64,000 bases of DNA from Candidatus Gastranaerophilales bacterium (GTDB lineage: Bacteria > Cyanobacteriota > Vampirovibrionia > Gastranaerophilales > Gastranaerophilaceae). The notes below the pieces were generated by a model. It made no database searches, was not told the DNA's origin, and was given only the letters and a program-made list of their open reading frames with translations. Below, one piece after another: positions 9,116 to 17,888 of the stretch; the first letter of the stretch is position 1; every line of letters starts with the position of its first letter. The DNA lies in the NCBI GenBank assembly GCA_900548405.1, contig UNSJ01000002.1:1-64000 (forward strand), written 5' to 3'. The translations under genes and the position numbers were made by a program.

Positions 9116-9143
9116 AAAAAAGAGCCGATATCGGCTCTTTTTT
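9116..9143. terminator. Bidirectional rho-independent terminator
   Basis: A perfect 18-bp palindrome (AGAGCCGATATCGGCTCT, 9121-9138) is flanked by A-run and T-run. It sits between the convergent hypothetical gene and thrC, so it can serve both. Confidence 0.9.
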
Positions 9144-10194
9144 AAATGTTCATCACTTTCAAAATTTCTGTCATATCAGCTGATGTCTTTTTAACATCTG
9201 AATTAGAATACTTAATAGCGTTGTCAGGATCTTTTAAACCGTTTCCTGTTAAGATACAAACGATTTTTGAACCCTCTTTAACTTTATCCTTAAACTTAAT
9301 TAAGCCTGCTACTGATGCGGCACTTGCGGGTTCTGCAAGAACACCTTCTGAAGATGCAATAAGTTTGTATGCTTTTACGATTTCTTCATCAGTTACAAAG
9401 TTAATCATACCGTTGCTTTCATCGCGTGCTGCTTCTGCCTGTTTCCAGCTTGCAGGATTTCCGATACGGATTGCTGTTGCAAGTGTTTCAGGTTTGAAAA
9501 TTCTTTCGCCTTTTACAATTGCAGCTGCGCCTTCTGCTTCAAATCCCATCATCTTAGGCAGTGCAGGGATTTTTCCTGCCTGATACCATTCTTTGTAACC
9601 TTTCCAGTAAGCAGTAATATTTCCTGCGTTTCCAACAGGTATAAAGTGGTAATCAGGAGCTTGACCTAATGCGTTGCAAATTTCAAATGCACCTGTTTTT
9701 TGTCCTTCTATTCTGTAAGGGTTTACTGAATTTACAAGAGTAATCGGGTAGTTATCGGAAATTTTTCTAACCATTTCAAGTGCTTCGTCAAAGTTGCCTT
9801 GAATTGCAATAATTTCTGCGCCGTACATCATTGCTTGTGAAAGTTTTCCAAGTGCAATATAACCGTCAGGGATTAGAACAAAAGTTTTCATACCGGCTTT
9901 TGCACCGTATGCGGCTGCCGATGCTGACGTGTTTCCGGTAGAAGCGCAGATAATTGCGTTTGAACCCGCTTCTTTAGCTTTAGAAACTGCCATTGTCATA
10001 CCGCGGTCTTTAAAACTTCCTGTCGGGTTGCAGCCTTCAAATTTCAAATAAATCTCAGCATCTAAACCTATTTTTTTAGCTAAATTTTCTGCTTTAATCA
10101 AAGGTGTGTTACCTTCGTTCAAAGTTATAACCGGAGTTTTGTCAGATACCGGTAAATACTCTCTGAATGTGTTCATTAATCCTTGGTAGTACAT
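9142..10194 (-). CDS. thrC: Threonine synthase
   Basis: This is a 350-residue PLP enzyme that converts O-phosphohomoserine to threonine. The PLP lysine lies in [10 protein letters not shown] (about residue 62), followed by [13 protein letters not shown], the phosphate-binding loop, and a late GNGLKDPD. The length fits the short class of threonine synthases. It lies 10 nt downstream of hom in the same direction, so the two form a threonine operon, but homoserine kinase is not in this window. An AGGAT site supports the ATG at 10194. Confidence 0.95.
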   Translation of the reverse strand: MYYQGLMNTFREYLPVSDKTPVITLNEGNTPLIKAENLAKKIGLDAEIYLKFEGCNPTGSFKDRGMTMAVSKAKEAGSNAIICASTGNTSASAAAYGAKAGMKTFVLIPDGYIALGKLSQAMMYGAEIIAIQGNFDEALEMVRKISDNYPITLVNSVNPYRIEGQKTGAFEICNALGQAPDYHFIPVGNAGNITAYWKGYKEWYQAGKIPALPKMMGFEAEGAAAIVKGERIFKPETLATAIRIGNPASWKQAEAARDESNGMINFVTDEEIVKAYKLIASSEGVLAEPASAASVAGLIKFKDKVKEGSKIVCILTGNGLKDPDNAIKYSNSDVKKTSADMTEILKVMNI

Positions 10195-10204
10195 AATATC
10201 CTTT

Positions 10205-11479
10205 CTATACTTGAACTCTGATTAGGCTGTTCACTTTATTTCCGTCCTGTTCAATCAATTTAATCGCATTTTGCATATTCTTTTCTTTTACAAGTTCAGT
10301 GATTACCGTAATATTTGCGGTGTTATCATCTGAAACACAGCGCTGTACAATACTTGCAAGGCTAATATCGTTATCTGCGCAAATCGTACCGATTTTTCCG
10401 ATTACACCTTTATTGTTTTTTGCATGGATTGACAGGTAATATTTGTTTGTTGTTTCTGAAATGTCTGTCATATTTGCGGTGGAGTTGTGTTTGCATCTCA
10501 TCATCGGTAAAATGTATTCAGATTTACCGAGTTCTGCAGCGATTGCAAGAATATCACCTACAACAGAGCTTGCAGTCGGAAATTCTCCTGCGCCCGGACC
10601 TGAAAGTGTTATGCTTCCCACAGGGTGACCGCTCAATGAAACAGCGTTTGTTACGTAATCAATATGTGCAAGAGTTGATTTTTTAGAAACCAGCATAGGG
10701 TGAACTCTTACATCTGCATTATCGTTTTCATCCAAATGCGCTGATGCGATTAGTTTGATTTTGTAACCCAAATCGTTAGCAGCTTCCATATCTTCCGCGC
10801 GAATTTTTGTTATACCTTCTCTGTAAACGTTTTCAATTTTTATACGTTTTTGGAAAGTAATTGATGCAAGGGTTGCGATTTTGTATGCCGCATCATAGCC
10901 TTCAACATCTCCTGTCGGATCAGCTTCTGCGTAACCAAGTTCCTGCGCTTCTTTCAAGACATCGTTGTATGAAGCTTTTTGGACATCCATTTTGGTTAAA
11001 ATATAGTTTGTGGTACCGTTTACGATTGCTTCAATATGGTTAATTTTATTACCTGCAAGAATTGTTTTTACAGGCATGATAATAGGAATACCGCCTGCTA
11101 TTGCAGCTTCATAAAGAATTACTTTGTTGTATTTTTCTGCAATGTTGAATAATTCTTCTCCGCGTTTTGCCAGCAGTTCTTTGTTTGCGGTAACTATATG
11201 TTTGCCGTTTTTGATTGCTGTTGCAATTAAGTCAAATGCAGGGTCCAAACCGCCTACAAGTTCTGCAACAATATCAATTTCAGAATCGTTAACAACTTCA
11301 TAAGCATTATCAGTAATGATAGAGTTATCAAGTCCTTCTATGTCACGTTTTTTGTTAATATTTCGCACTGCAATTTTTGTTATTTCTACGTTATCAAAAG
11401 ACTTTAAAGTCTTGAATACTCCTGAGCCAACAGTGCCTAAACCAATTAATCCGATTTTAATTTTTTTATTCTTTTCCAT
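10205..11479 (-). CDS. hom: Homoserine dehydrogenase with ACT domain
   Basis: The NAD(P)-binding [12 protein letters not shown] is at the N terminus, followed by the substrate/catalytic domain ([31 protein letters not shown]) and a C-terminal ACT domain ([18 protein letters not shown]...) that in this family mediates feedback inhibition by threonine. It makes homoserine from aspartate semialdehyde. The frame is open upstream to a TTG at 11527, but the ATG at 11479 starts right before the Rossmann fold and has TATCAT (11486-11491) ending exactly 6 nt upstream and no Shine-Dalgarno, suggesting a leaderless start. Upstream neighbour: thrC follows 10 nt later. Confidence 0.95.
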   Translation of the reverse strand: MEKNKKIKIGLIGLGTVGSGVFKTLKSFDNVEITKIAVRNINKKRDIEGLDNSIITDNAYEVVNDSEIDIVAELVGGLDPAFDLIATAIKNGKHIVTANKELLAKRGEELFNIAEKYNKVILYEAAIAGGIPIIMPVKTILAGNKINHIEAIVNGTTNYILTKMDVQKASYNDVLKEAQELGYAEADPTGDVEGYDAAYKIATLASITFQKRIKIENVYREGITKIRAEDMEAANDLGYKIKLIASAHLDENDNADVRVHPMLVSKKSTLAHIDYVTNAVSLSGHPVGSITLSGPGAGEFPTASSVVGDILAIAAELGKSEYILPMMRCKHNSTANMTDISETTNKYYLSIHAKNNKGVIGKIGTICADNDISLASIVQRCVSDDNTANITVITELVKEKNMQNAIKLIEQDGNKVNSLIRVQV

Positions 11480-11516
11480 AGTGCAATGATAACATAAACA
11501 CTTATAAAAAACTATT

Positions 11517-12362
11517 TTATATCTCAAATCGTATTTGGTTAAACAGGATGTATTGTTTTTTGTGTTTAAAAATTTTAATTTTCAAAATTGTAAGCCCGAG
11601 AAATTTTATTTTTTTGATTTTTTCTGCATAATGTTCAAGGTTAATATTATTGAGTTTTAAAATTTTCATCATTTTTTCATTTGTATATTTGGCATCCTGA
11701 GTTTTTTTTGTTGATTTGCTTTTAACGATTGAATTCGGATTTGTCCAATAGTTATAATATGTGTCAGGCACAACCACAAGCCTTTTAAGCTTGGAGAGAG
11801 CCTCGCAGGTAAAGCACCTATCTTCAAAATATATTCCTGCTTCAAAATATAACGAAAATTGTTTAATTTTTTCCAGCCTGTATATTTTATTCCAAACATA
11901 GCATTTTTCAGGCACATCGCAAAGCACAAACTTCCTGTCAGTGTTTTCTGTAACCTCCTCCTCTTTTATTTTCAGATGATATTTCCATTTATAGCTTCTT
12001 ACACGTTTTATGCCTGCTGATGCTATATCCGCATCATAGTTTTTAGCAGCATTGTATAGTTTTTCGAAAAAATCCAAATCAATCCAGTCATCAGAATCAA
12101 CAAAGCCAATATATTCTCCCTTAGCATTATTAATGCCTGTATTTCTTGCACAGGAAAGTCCTGCATTTTTCTGGTTAATTATCTTAATACGACTGTCTTT
12201 TTCAGAGTAATCATTTAATATTGACATGCTGTTATCGGTAGAACCGTCGTTGATACAAATTATTTCAATATCTTTGAATGTTTGGTTAATTATACTCTCC
12301 AAACATTTTTCCAAAAATTTTTGAGTATTATATACGGGTACAATAACGCTAATTGCGGGCAT
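11517..12362 (-). CDS. Family 2 glycosyltransferase
   Basis: This is a 281-residue GT-A enzyme. It begins with ISVIVPVYNTQKFLEKCLESI, then INDGSTDNS, GLSCARNTGI and the DxD-type metal site VDSDDW. Such enzymes move a sugar from a nucleotide donor onto a polysaccharide or glycolipid acceptor at the inner face of the membrane. The C-terminal part is basic and hydrophobic, without clear transmembrane segments. A GGAGG site 9 nt before the ATG supports the start. It is a lone gene; donor and acceptor are unknown. Confidence 0.9.
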   Translation of the reverse strand: MPAISVIVPVYNTQKFLEKCLESIINQTFKDIEIICINDGSTDNSMSILNDYSEKDSRIKIINQKNAGLSCARNTGINNAKGEYIGFVDSDDWIDLDFFEKLYNAAKNYDADIASAGIKRVRSYKWKYHLKIKEEEVTENTDRKFVLCDVPEKCYVWNKIYRLEKIKQFSLYFEAGIYFEDRCFTCEALSKLKRLVVVPDTYYNYWTNPNSIVKSKSTKKTQDAKYTNEKMMKILKLNNINLEHYAEKIKKIKFLGLTILKIKIFKHKKQYILFNQIRFEI

Positions 12363-12511
12363 GTTTACTAACCTCCATGTTGAAAAATTAAACTTTATTT
12401 CTAAATTACAACATGAAATTCTATATATAAATTAGAAAATAGTCAAGTTAATTCGTAAAGTTAGTTAGTAATAAATTTAAATTTAATTAATAAACTGTAA
12501 ATGAGGATTAA

Positions 12512-12823
12512 ATGATTAAACAGAAATTTGCAAGTAACCTGAGAAAAATAAGAAAATCGCGCAAACTGACACAAGAACAGCTTGCTGAACTTGTAGGGGT
12601 TGATTTTCGTTATATTTCTTTTCTTGAAAATGCAAAAAGCTTTCCCTCATGCGAACTTATAGAAAAATTTTCTGAAGCGTTGCATGTTAATTATTCAGAC
12701 TTATTTTCGACTGAAGATGAACTATCAAAAAAGGAGCTTGAGAGTAGATTAATTGACATTATCAAGCTGCTTAACCAAAAAGACTTGAATACCCTTTATA
12801 AAATAGCGAAATACATAATATAA
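12512..12823 (+). CDS. XRE-family HTH transcriptional regulator
   Basis: This is a 103-residue protein with an N-terminal Cro/C1-type helix-turn-helix (LRKIRKSRKLTQEQLAELVGV-DFRYISFLENAKSFPS) and a short C-terminal helical tail with no recognisable sensor domain. A GAGGA site precedes the ATG. It is divergent from the GT2 gene, which it may control. It probably binds DNA as a dimer; target not known. Confidence 0.85.
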   Translation: MIKQKFASNLRKIRKSRKLTQEQLAELVGVDFRYISFLENAKSFPSCELIEKFSEALHVNYSDLFSTEDELSKKELESRLIDIIKLLNQKDLNTLYKIAKYII

Positions 12824-12825
12824 TT

Positions 12826-13107
12826 TTATTTTTTGCTAAATAAACTTTTAATTTTAAAAATTATTTCTGCAATAAATTTAGCTAAAGAGAATGGTTCATC
12901 GGGCATCACAGGTTCTTTATCAAAGCTGAAAATATCATTTTCATCTTTTTTAAGGAAGATGCTTTCTTCCAAATATTTTTTTTCTTTCTTTTCTTCTTTT
13001 TCTCCCTGAGCCATGTAACCTAAGTTACCTGCACCGCCGTCATTTTGCATAGATGCGGCTGCTTTGATAACAGGTTTTGTACTCAAAACGTTTACATCGA
13101 AACTCAT
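12826..13107 (-). CDS. Small hypothetical protein
   Basis: This is a 93-residue protein. The N terminus is small-residue-rich (KPVIKAAASMQNDGGAGNLGYMAQ), the middle is highly charged (EKEEKKEKKYLEESIF) and the C terminus amphipathic (FIAEIIFKIKSLFSKK). No family was recognised. An AAGGGA site 9-10 nt upstream of the ATG makes it likely to be a real gene. It converges on the XRE regulator with a 2-nt gap. Confidence 0.6.
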   Translation of the reverse strand: MSFDVNVLSTKPVIKAAASMQNDGGAGNLGYMAQGEKEEKKEKKYLEESIFLKKDENDIFSFDKEPVMPDEPFSLAKFIAEIIFKIKSLFSKK

Positions 13108-13207
13108 GACATTTTTCCCTTTATATTTTTCCCTTACTTATATAAAGTATTTTTCATGAAGAAATGTTACAAATTTAAGATGTTTGTAACAAAAAATTTA
13201 CAATCTG

Positions 13208-13795
13208 TTATTCGCTGAATTTAATAATGCTCTGGCATTTAAATCCAATTTCAAATAAATCCCGTTTTCTTACGGCAGATGAAATATCAGGTCTGAATTC
13301 AGGAGTATTAGGAGTTAGAATAAATTCTACAATATTGTTATCTTCATCAAAATTTATTTTTATTTTCTTTACAAGATTTAGGTGCCCTCTGTCCAGGCCG
13401 TCGCAAATTTTTAGTATTCCTGCAAGACGTTTAACTTTTTTTCGGTCTTTTTTTTCAAGTGTATTATAAAATTCATGTTCTTCTTTATCGGGCAGACCGC
13501 CTCTGTGATATCTGCAAATACATCCTATAATTTTTGCATCGTGTTCGTTAAATCCTTCAAGCCCGTTTTCAATAACCATTCGCATACTATGTTTGTTATG
13601 ACCTTTTGAATCAATATAATATCCTATATCATGCAATAAGGATGCTGCTTCCAGATATTTTCTATCTCTGTTTGACATTTCATATACTTTTTCGCTTACT
13701 TCATCAAAAACCATCATTGCAAGTCTTCTCACTTCTGTCGGGTGGGAAGTGATTTTGGAATACTTATTGAGCATTTGTTCAGCAGATAATTTCAT
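13208..13795 (-). CDS. HD-domain phosphohydrolase
   Basis: About 195 residues with a clear HD motif (EAASLLHDIGYYIDSKGHNKHSMRMV), followed by a second His cluster (CRYHRGGLP) and a C-terminal part like the HD half of Ppx/GppA proteins. It is predicted to be a metal-dependent phosphohydrolase, perhaps acting on nucleotides. The frame opens at 13837, but the ATG at 13795 (MKLSAEQML) is the natural domain start; TAATAT ends 7 nt upstream and no Shine-Dalgarno is visible. It is divergent from the GGDEF gene with 68 nt between starts. Confidence 0.75.
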   Translation of the reverse strand: MKLSAEQMLNKYSKITSHPTEVRRLAMMVFDEVSEKVYEMSNRDRKYLEAASLLHDIGYYIDSKGHNKHSMRMVIENGLEGFNEHDAKIIGCICRYHRGGLPDKEEHEFYNTLEKKDRKKVKRLAGILKICDGLDRGHLNLVKKIKINFDEDNNIVEFILTPNTPEFRPDISSAVRKRDLFEIGFKCQSIIKFSE

Positions 13796-13863
13796 AATTA
13801 ATATATTAACTTTAGCAAAAAAATGGATTGCGCACAATATTTTTGCTATGATATAAATCGGTT

Positions 13864-14523
13864 ATGGAAGATAAAAATACAAAAAATAATGAATTTAATA
13901 TACCCTCAGATGTTTTGGATGAAATTCAGCAAAATATTACGAACATCATTGAAAGTTTTGACATCCCCGATGATAACAAAAATGATGTTATAAAAAAGAT
14001 TAATTTTATGTACACTCAAACAAGGCAGTTATCAATTACTGACGGTTTGACAAACCTTTATAACAGAAGACATTTTGAGCTGACTTTTGATAGAGAATTC
14101 AAGCGTGCAAGACGTTATAAATCTGATTTAAGTATTGCGGTAATTGATATTGATTTGTTTAAATCATTTAATGATACATACGGTCATTCCTGCGGTGATT
14201 ATGTGCTGAAAGAGCTGGCATATCTTCTTGTTGAAAATTTCCGCCAAACAGATATTATATTCAGATACGGCGGAGAGGAATTCGTAATTTTATTGACTGA
14301 AACTCCTCTTGAAAACGCAATGATACCATTGGAAAGATTACGCAGAGAAGTTGAAAATAACAATTTCAGATATAAAGGTCAAAATCTCAAGGTTACAATC
14401 AGCGGAGGAATTTCCTCTAACAATGATATTGAAAATCTTTGGGATATGTTTGACCTTGCCGATAAAGCTCTTTATAGTGCAAAGGAAAGCGGCAGAAACA
14501 TGATTAAGCTGACAGGGCAATAG
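13864..14523 (+). CDS. Diguanylate cyclase (GGDEF domain)
   Basis: This is a 219-residue protein with a short N-terminal helix and a full GGDEF domain: DGLTNLYNRRHFE, DIDLFKSFND, YGHSCGD and the active-site loop RYGGEEF. The allosteric inhibitory I-site RxxD (RQTD) is in its normal place just upstream of GGEEF. It is therefore predicted to make cyclic-di-GMP and to be feedback-inhibited. There is no membrane or PAS sensor, so the input signal is unclear. There is no Shine-Dalgarno; TATAAA (13852-13857) ends 6 nt before the ATG. Confidence 0.92.
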   Translation: MEDKNTKNNEFNIPSDVLDEIQQNITNIIESFDIPDDNKNDVIKKINFMYTQTRQLSITDGLTNLYNRRHFELTFDREFKRARRYKSDLSIAVIDIDLFKSFNDTYGHSCGDYVLKELAYLLVENFRQTDIIFRYGGEEFVILLTETPLENAMIPLERLRREVENNNFRYKGQNLKVTISGGISSNNDIENLWDMFDLADKALYSAKESGRNMIKLTGQ

Positions 14524-14556
14524 AAAAATCAGGTACTTTTATATAGGATTATTATT

Positions 14557-14904
14557 ATGATAAAAAATGTTTTAAAATTATTTATGATGTTTATGTTACT
14601 TACAGGAGTTTGCTTTGCGCAGGATTTTGAAAAAGTTCATGCAGAACACATATTAGTAAAAACATCAGCAGAGGCAATTCAGATTAAAAAAGCAATTGAT
14701 GACGGCGGAAATTTTGAATATTATGCCAAAGCATATTCTATTTGTCCGTCAGGTCAAAACGGCGGCGATCTTGGATACTTCGGCCGCGGTCAAATGGTAA
14801 AAGAGTTTGAAAAAGCTGCATTTGCATTGCCTGTGGGAGAGGTTTCAGAACCTGTATATACACAGTTCGGATGGCATTTGATAAAAGTCTTGGATAAACA
14901 GTAA
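14557..14904 (+). CDS. Exported parvulin-type peptidyl-prolyl isomerase
   Basis: This is a 115-residue protein with a signal peptide (cut near CFAQ) followed by a single PpiC/parvulin domain: HAEHILVKTSAEA, YSICPSGQNGGDLGYFGRGQMV and the end QFGWHLIKV. It catalyses cis-trans isomerisation of proline bonds, here most likely in the periplasm. It is the minimal one-domain form, without a SurA- or PrsA-like chaperone part. It sits 33 nt after the diguanylate cyclase and ends at a terminator. Confidence 0.88.
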   Translation: MIKNVLKLFMMFMLLTGVCFAQDFEKVHAEHILVKTSAEAIQIKKAIDDGGNFEYYAKAYSICPSGQNGGDLGYFGRGQMVKEFEKAAFALPVGEVSEPVYTQFGWHLIKVLDKQ

Positions 14905-14912
14905 AAAAAGAA

Positions 14913-14962
14913 GGTTGACTAAAAAGTCAAAATTTTATGATTTTCTGACTTTTTAGACAACC
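14913..14962. terminator. Long hairpin between convergent genes
   Basis: GGTTGACTAAAAAGTCA (14913-14929) pairs with TGACTTTTTAGACAACC (14946-14962) with one mismatch around a 16-nt loop. It lies between the parvulin and the pseudopilin stop codons. It has no long terminal T-run on the plus side, so termination efficiency is uncertain. Confidence 0.6.
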
Positions 14963-14976
14963 ACTTAACTAAGCAT

Positions 14977-15687
14977 TTAAAATCTTACAGGATAATCTTT
15001 TGGAATTTTCCATCCATTTTTTTGTATTAATGCGGTACAGTATATTTTACTTCCTGTTTTGCTGCATCCATACGATGTTTCTGTCCAATCTATATCTTCG
15101 TTTGAACTATTTATCCATTTGTATGGTTCTATACCTTTATTTTTATGATATTTCCATTTTTTATCATCTGAATTGGGATAAAATGCAAACATAAAGTTAA
15201 TTTTACCATTTATTGTATTATTAGGATTATTTTGTTGGTTAAATATCTCATCTTTGTTTAATTTTTCGTAGTCTTTTCCATTCGGGAAAAAGTTATAAGT
15301 ACTTCCTCCGCGTCTGATTATAACAACACTTCCGTCACTAAAATATGCAACAACATAATTATCCTGATTCTTTTCTATTTTCGTTGTATTTAAATATTTT
15401 GCCAAATATTTATTGTACCATTCTAAATTGTCAGCAATATCGTTATTATCGCTATCAGTACCATGCTCAATCGTCCATGTGGATTTATCGCCATTTTCAA
15501 GCTCAGATTGAGTTATAGCTTGATTCATAACAGAATAAAATTTAGCAAGCCTTGTTTCAACAACATTTTTTCTATGATTAGCAATTAAAACAGGCATCGT
15601 CATTGCTGCCACCACACCAATAATGCCGAGAGTTATCAAGACCTCAGCCAGAGTAAATGCAGTTTTTCTTAAATCGCAGTGATGCAT
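14977..15687 (-). CDS. Type II secretion/type IV pilin-like prepilin
   Basis: This is a 236-residue pseudopilin with the leader MHHCDLRKTAFTLAEVLITLGIIGVVAAMTMPVL, the same core as the protein at the left end of the window, then a globular domain ending with a C-x7-C type pair. A prepilin peptidase should process it before Phe. The ATG at 15687 has no Shine-Dalgarno but a near-consensus promoter ends 9 nt upstream, so the message could be nearly leaderless. The frame is open upstream for 42 more codons to 15813, through a G10 tract and out of frame with an RBS-equipped ATG at 15821 (see findings). Confidence 0.85.
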   Translation of the reverse strand: MHHCDLRKTAFTLAEVLITLGIIGVVAAMTMPVLIANHRKNVVETRLAKFYSVMNQAITQSELENGDKSTWTIEHGTDSDNNDIADNLEWYNKYLAKYLNTTKIEKNQDNYVVAYFSDGSVVIIRRGGSTYNFFPNGKDYEKLNKDEIFNQQNNPNNTINGKINFMFAFYPNSDDKKWKYHKNKGIEPYKWINSSNEDIDWTETSYGCSKTGSKIYCTALIQKNGWKIPKDYPVRF

Positions 15688-15696
15688 AACATCACT

Positions 15697-15725
15697 ATTA
15701 TAACAGTATTTTTTACTTTTGTAAA
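15697..15725 (-). promoter_or_regulatory. Predicted promoter of the second pseudopilin gene
   Basis: On the minus strand TTTACA (15725-15720) is followed after 17 nt by TATAAT (15702-15697), preceded by CTGT. The predicted start of transcription falls about 2-3 nt before the pilin ATG, so this promoter would make an almost leaderless message. Confidence 0.6.
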
Positions 15726-15770
15726 GCCCTAAATCACTGAATAACCTAACCCCTCTTAATCCCTTGCAGT

Positions 15771-15821
15771 TTACGAGTTTTGCGGGGGGGGGGCAATCCT
15801 TAATGCTCTTGTATCAATCAT
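15771..15821 (-). other. Short upstream ORF with strong RBS, crossing a poly-G/C tract
   Basis: On the minus strand AGGAGG lies 6 nt before an ATG at 15821, and 16 codons follow (MIDTRALRIAPPPQNS) before a stop at 15771. Codons 11-15 cross the C10/G10 tract. One base more or two fewer in the tract would fuse this start to the pseudopilin frame, which is open from 15813 down. It could be a contingency leader or a chance ORF. Confidence 0.4.
15784..15793. repeat. Homopolymeric G10 tract (simple sequence repeat)
   Basis: Ten consecutive G on the plus strand (C10 on the pilin coding strand) in an otherwise AT-rich intergenic region. Such tracts are prone to slipped-strand length change. The flanks, C before and CAAT after, are identical to those of the G10 tract in the autotransporter gene. 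Confidence 0.85.
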
Positions 15822-15889
15822 TTTCATCCTCCTTTTTATAGCATGTTTGACATTTTTCGTGAAATTTTTTAATATCACCTCAGAAGCTT

Positions 15890-16264
15890 TTATTGACCGA
15901 TTCTTATTGGTTCAGACTGACCTTGTGATGGCGGGTTTTGTTTGTTTTCATCCATCTTTTTTTGTAGCTTTTCTTGTTTTTTAATGTCTGCCTGAAGTTT
16001 TTTATTAATAGTAACTTCCCCTATCGGTTTACTGTATTTTTCAGGATTGATAGTGTTCATTCTTTCCCAGCATCCCGGAATATTTGTTTTTTCGTTACAA
16101 ATGCAGTTTCTCCAGGTTACGCCTGTTTTCTTATCAAGTAATATTGTCATCATATTGCTTCCTGTGATAACTGCGTATCTGTCATTTGTGTTTTGATGTG
16201 CGAATTGAATCCACATTGATGCAAGCAGGATTACTCCAAGTGCGATTAAAATATTTTGTTTCAT
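15890..16264 (-). CDS. Membrane-anchored hypothetical protein
   Basis: About 124 residues. It begins with a single hydrophobic segment (KQNILIALGVILLASMWI), followed by a small domain with a CIC and C-W pair (TGVTWRNCICNEKTNIPGCWERM) and a charged, Pro/Gln-rich tail. The pattern YAVITGSNMMTILLDKKTGVTW resembles small exported proteins that end a beta-hairpin with TGxxW, but no family name can be given. The frame is open to 16321; the ATG at 16264 is chosen because a GAGAGGG site lies just upstream and it starts at the signal/anchor. Confidence 0.6.
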   Translation of the reverse strand: MKQNILIALGVILLASMWIQFAHQNTNDRYAVITGSNMMTILLDKKTGVTWRNCICNEKTNIPGCWERMNTINPEKYSKPIGEVTINKKLQADIKKQEKLQKKMDENKQNPPSQGQSEPIRIGQ

Positions 16265-16399
16265 AAAACCCTCTCTATTGTTTACGTGATTAATTATAAA
16301 CTTAAAGTCTAATATTATCAAGTTGTTTATTAGCTGTTTGAGTAATGAAAAACTTTTAGCAAAATTTTAAACTGGATATGTAGTAGAAAGGAATATGTT

Positions 16400-16747
16400 A
16401 TGATTTTACTTTTAAGATGGATATTATTTGCAATAGCAATAATATTTGTAGCATGGCTTGTACCGGGAATTGGAGTTGAAAATTTCCAAAGCGCTATGCT
16501 CGTTACTGTAATCATGGCTCTTATAAATATATTTATAAGACCTTTGCTGATTCTTATCACTTTGCCGATTAACATATTAACACTTGGTATTTTGGGACTT
16601 ATAATCAATGCATTGCTGTTTATGCTTGCGGGTTATATTGCACCGGGATTCTATGTGGACGGTTTTTTGGCAGCGTTTTTGGGGTCCATTGTTCTCTCGT
16701 TCTTAGGTTTAATTATAAACATGGTAACATTGAACAATGCAGATTAG
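16400..16747 (+). CDS. DUF360 / 'phage holin family 4' integral membrane protein
   Basis: This is a 115-residue protein with four hydrophobic segments and the family's central motif (IFIRPLLILITLPINILTLG...NALLFMLAGYI). Despite the domain name, chromosomal members are not phage lysis proteins; their role is unknown, possibly membrane integrity. No phage genes lie nearby. AAGGA precedes the ATG, and a hairpin terminator follows at once. Confidence 0.85.
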   Translation: MILLLRWILFAIAIIFVAWLVPGIGVENFQSAMLVTVIMALINIFIRPLLILITLPINILTLGILGLIINALLFMLAGYIAPGFYVDGFLAAFLGSIVLSFLGLIINMVTLNNAD

Positions 16748-16773
16748 AGAAAGCTCCTTTTTGGAGCTTTTTC
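16748..16773 (+). terminator. Rho-independent terminator
   Basis: AAAGCTCC (16750-16757) and GGAGCTTT (16763-16770) form an 8-bp stem with a T5 loop and a short T-run immediately after the membrane-protein stop codon. Confidence 0.8.
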
Positions 16774-16813
16774 TATTTATAAATTATATGTTATACTTGG
16801 CTTGGAGGTTTAT

Positions 16814-17860
16814 ATGACAGATTTTATGAAGGGCTTTGTATGGCACGATAACAAAACGGCTTCACTTGACAAAAGACCTGTCCCGCAGATTAAAGATAAA
16901 AGAGATGCAATTGTAAAAGTTACCATGTCTTCAATTTGTACAAGTGATTTGCATATAATACGAGGGTTTGTACCCAAAGCTGTTTCCGAAACAATATTGG
17001 GACATGAATTTGTCGGAGAAGTTGTGGATGTCGGAAGCGATATTAAAAATTTAAAAAAAGGTGACAGGGTTAGTGCCAACTGTGAAACTTTTTGCGGTCA
17101 GTGCTATTTTTGTAAGAGAGGTTTTATAAATAATTGTCTTTATGGAGGCTGGGAAATCGGCTGTACAATTGACGGCTGCCAGGCTGAATATGTAAGAGTG
17201 CCTTTTGCAGATACCGGACTTACAAAGCTTCCTGATAATGTGTCTTATGAAAATGCTTTATTTGTCGGTGATATTTTATCAAGCGGATATTGGGGCGCAG
17301 AGCTTTGTGAAATTCAAAAAGGTGATACTGTTGCAGTAATAGGTGCAGGACCGGTAGGATTATGCTCTATGATGAGTGCAAAACTTTTGGGCGCTGAAAA
17401 GATTATTGCGATTGATGTTGATGACACAAGATTAGAAATTGCAAAAAATCAAAATCTTGCAGATGTTGTTATTAATCCTTTAAATTCTGATGTAGAAAAA
17501 GAAGTTAAAGATTTAACCGAAAGACGGGGTGCGGATTCTGTAATAGAGGCTGCCGGAGGAAAAGATACATTCCAAACAGCGTGGAAAATAGCAAGAGCCA
17601 ATGCGATTGTGGCGCTTGTAGCAATGTATGAAGAAAATCAGACTTTACCGCTTCCTGATATGTACGGAAAAAATCTTACTTTTAAAACAGGCGGTGTTGA
17701 CGCTGTTAATTGTTCAAAACTTGTAGATTTAATATCAGAAAAGAAAATTAATACTGACTTTTTAATTACGCATAAATTTTCTCTTGATAATATTCAACAG
17801 GCATATAAATTATTTGAAAACAAATCGGATAATTGTTTAAAAATAGCAATTGTAAATTAA
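16814..17860 (+). CDS. Zinc-dependent alcohol dehydrogenase (MDR family)
   Basis: A medium-chain dehydrogenase of about 348 residues. The catalytic zinc site includes C (SSICTSD) and GHEFVGEV; the structural zinc loop is CETFCGQCYFCKRGFINNC with four Cys. The Rossmann motif is AVIGAGPVGLCS, and the following IDVDDTRLE favours NAD. It oxidises a secondary or primary alcohol or reduces the ketone/aldehyde; the overall style is close to isopropanol/threonine-type dehydrogenases. GGAGG at 16804-16808 fixes the ATG at 16814 rather than the upstream TTG. It stands alone, between two terminators. Confidence 0.9.
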   Translation: MTDFMKGFVWHDNKTASLDKRPVPQIKDKRDAIVKVTMSSICTSDLHIIRGFVPKAVSETILGHEFVGEVVDVGSDIKNLKKGDRVSANCETFCGQCYFCKRGFINNCLYGGWEIGCTIDGCQAEYVRVPFADTGLTKLPDNVSYENALFVGDILSSGYWGAELCEIQKGDTVAVIGAGPVGLCSMMSAKLLGAEKIIAIDVDDTRLEIAKNQNLADVVINPLNSDVEKEVKDLTERRGADSVIEAAGGKDTFQTAWKIARANAIVALVAMYEENQTLPLPDMYGKNLTFKTGGVDAVNCSKLVDLISEKKINTDFLITHKFSLDNIQQAYKLFENKSDNCLKIAIVN

Positions 17861-17888
17861 AAAAAGAGGGTAAATACCCTCTTTTTTT
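17861..17888. terminator. Bidirectional rho-independent terminator
   Basis: AGAGGGTA (17865-17872) and TACCCTCT (17875-17882) form a stem flanked by A-run and T-run between the convergent dehydrogenase and esterase genes. Confidence 0.88.

Noticed and set aside
16400..16747. Phage holin / prophage remnant
   Set aside because: The domain name includes 'holin' but this is the chromosomal DUF360 branch; no other phage gene or attachment repeat is near.
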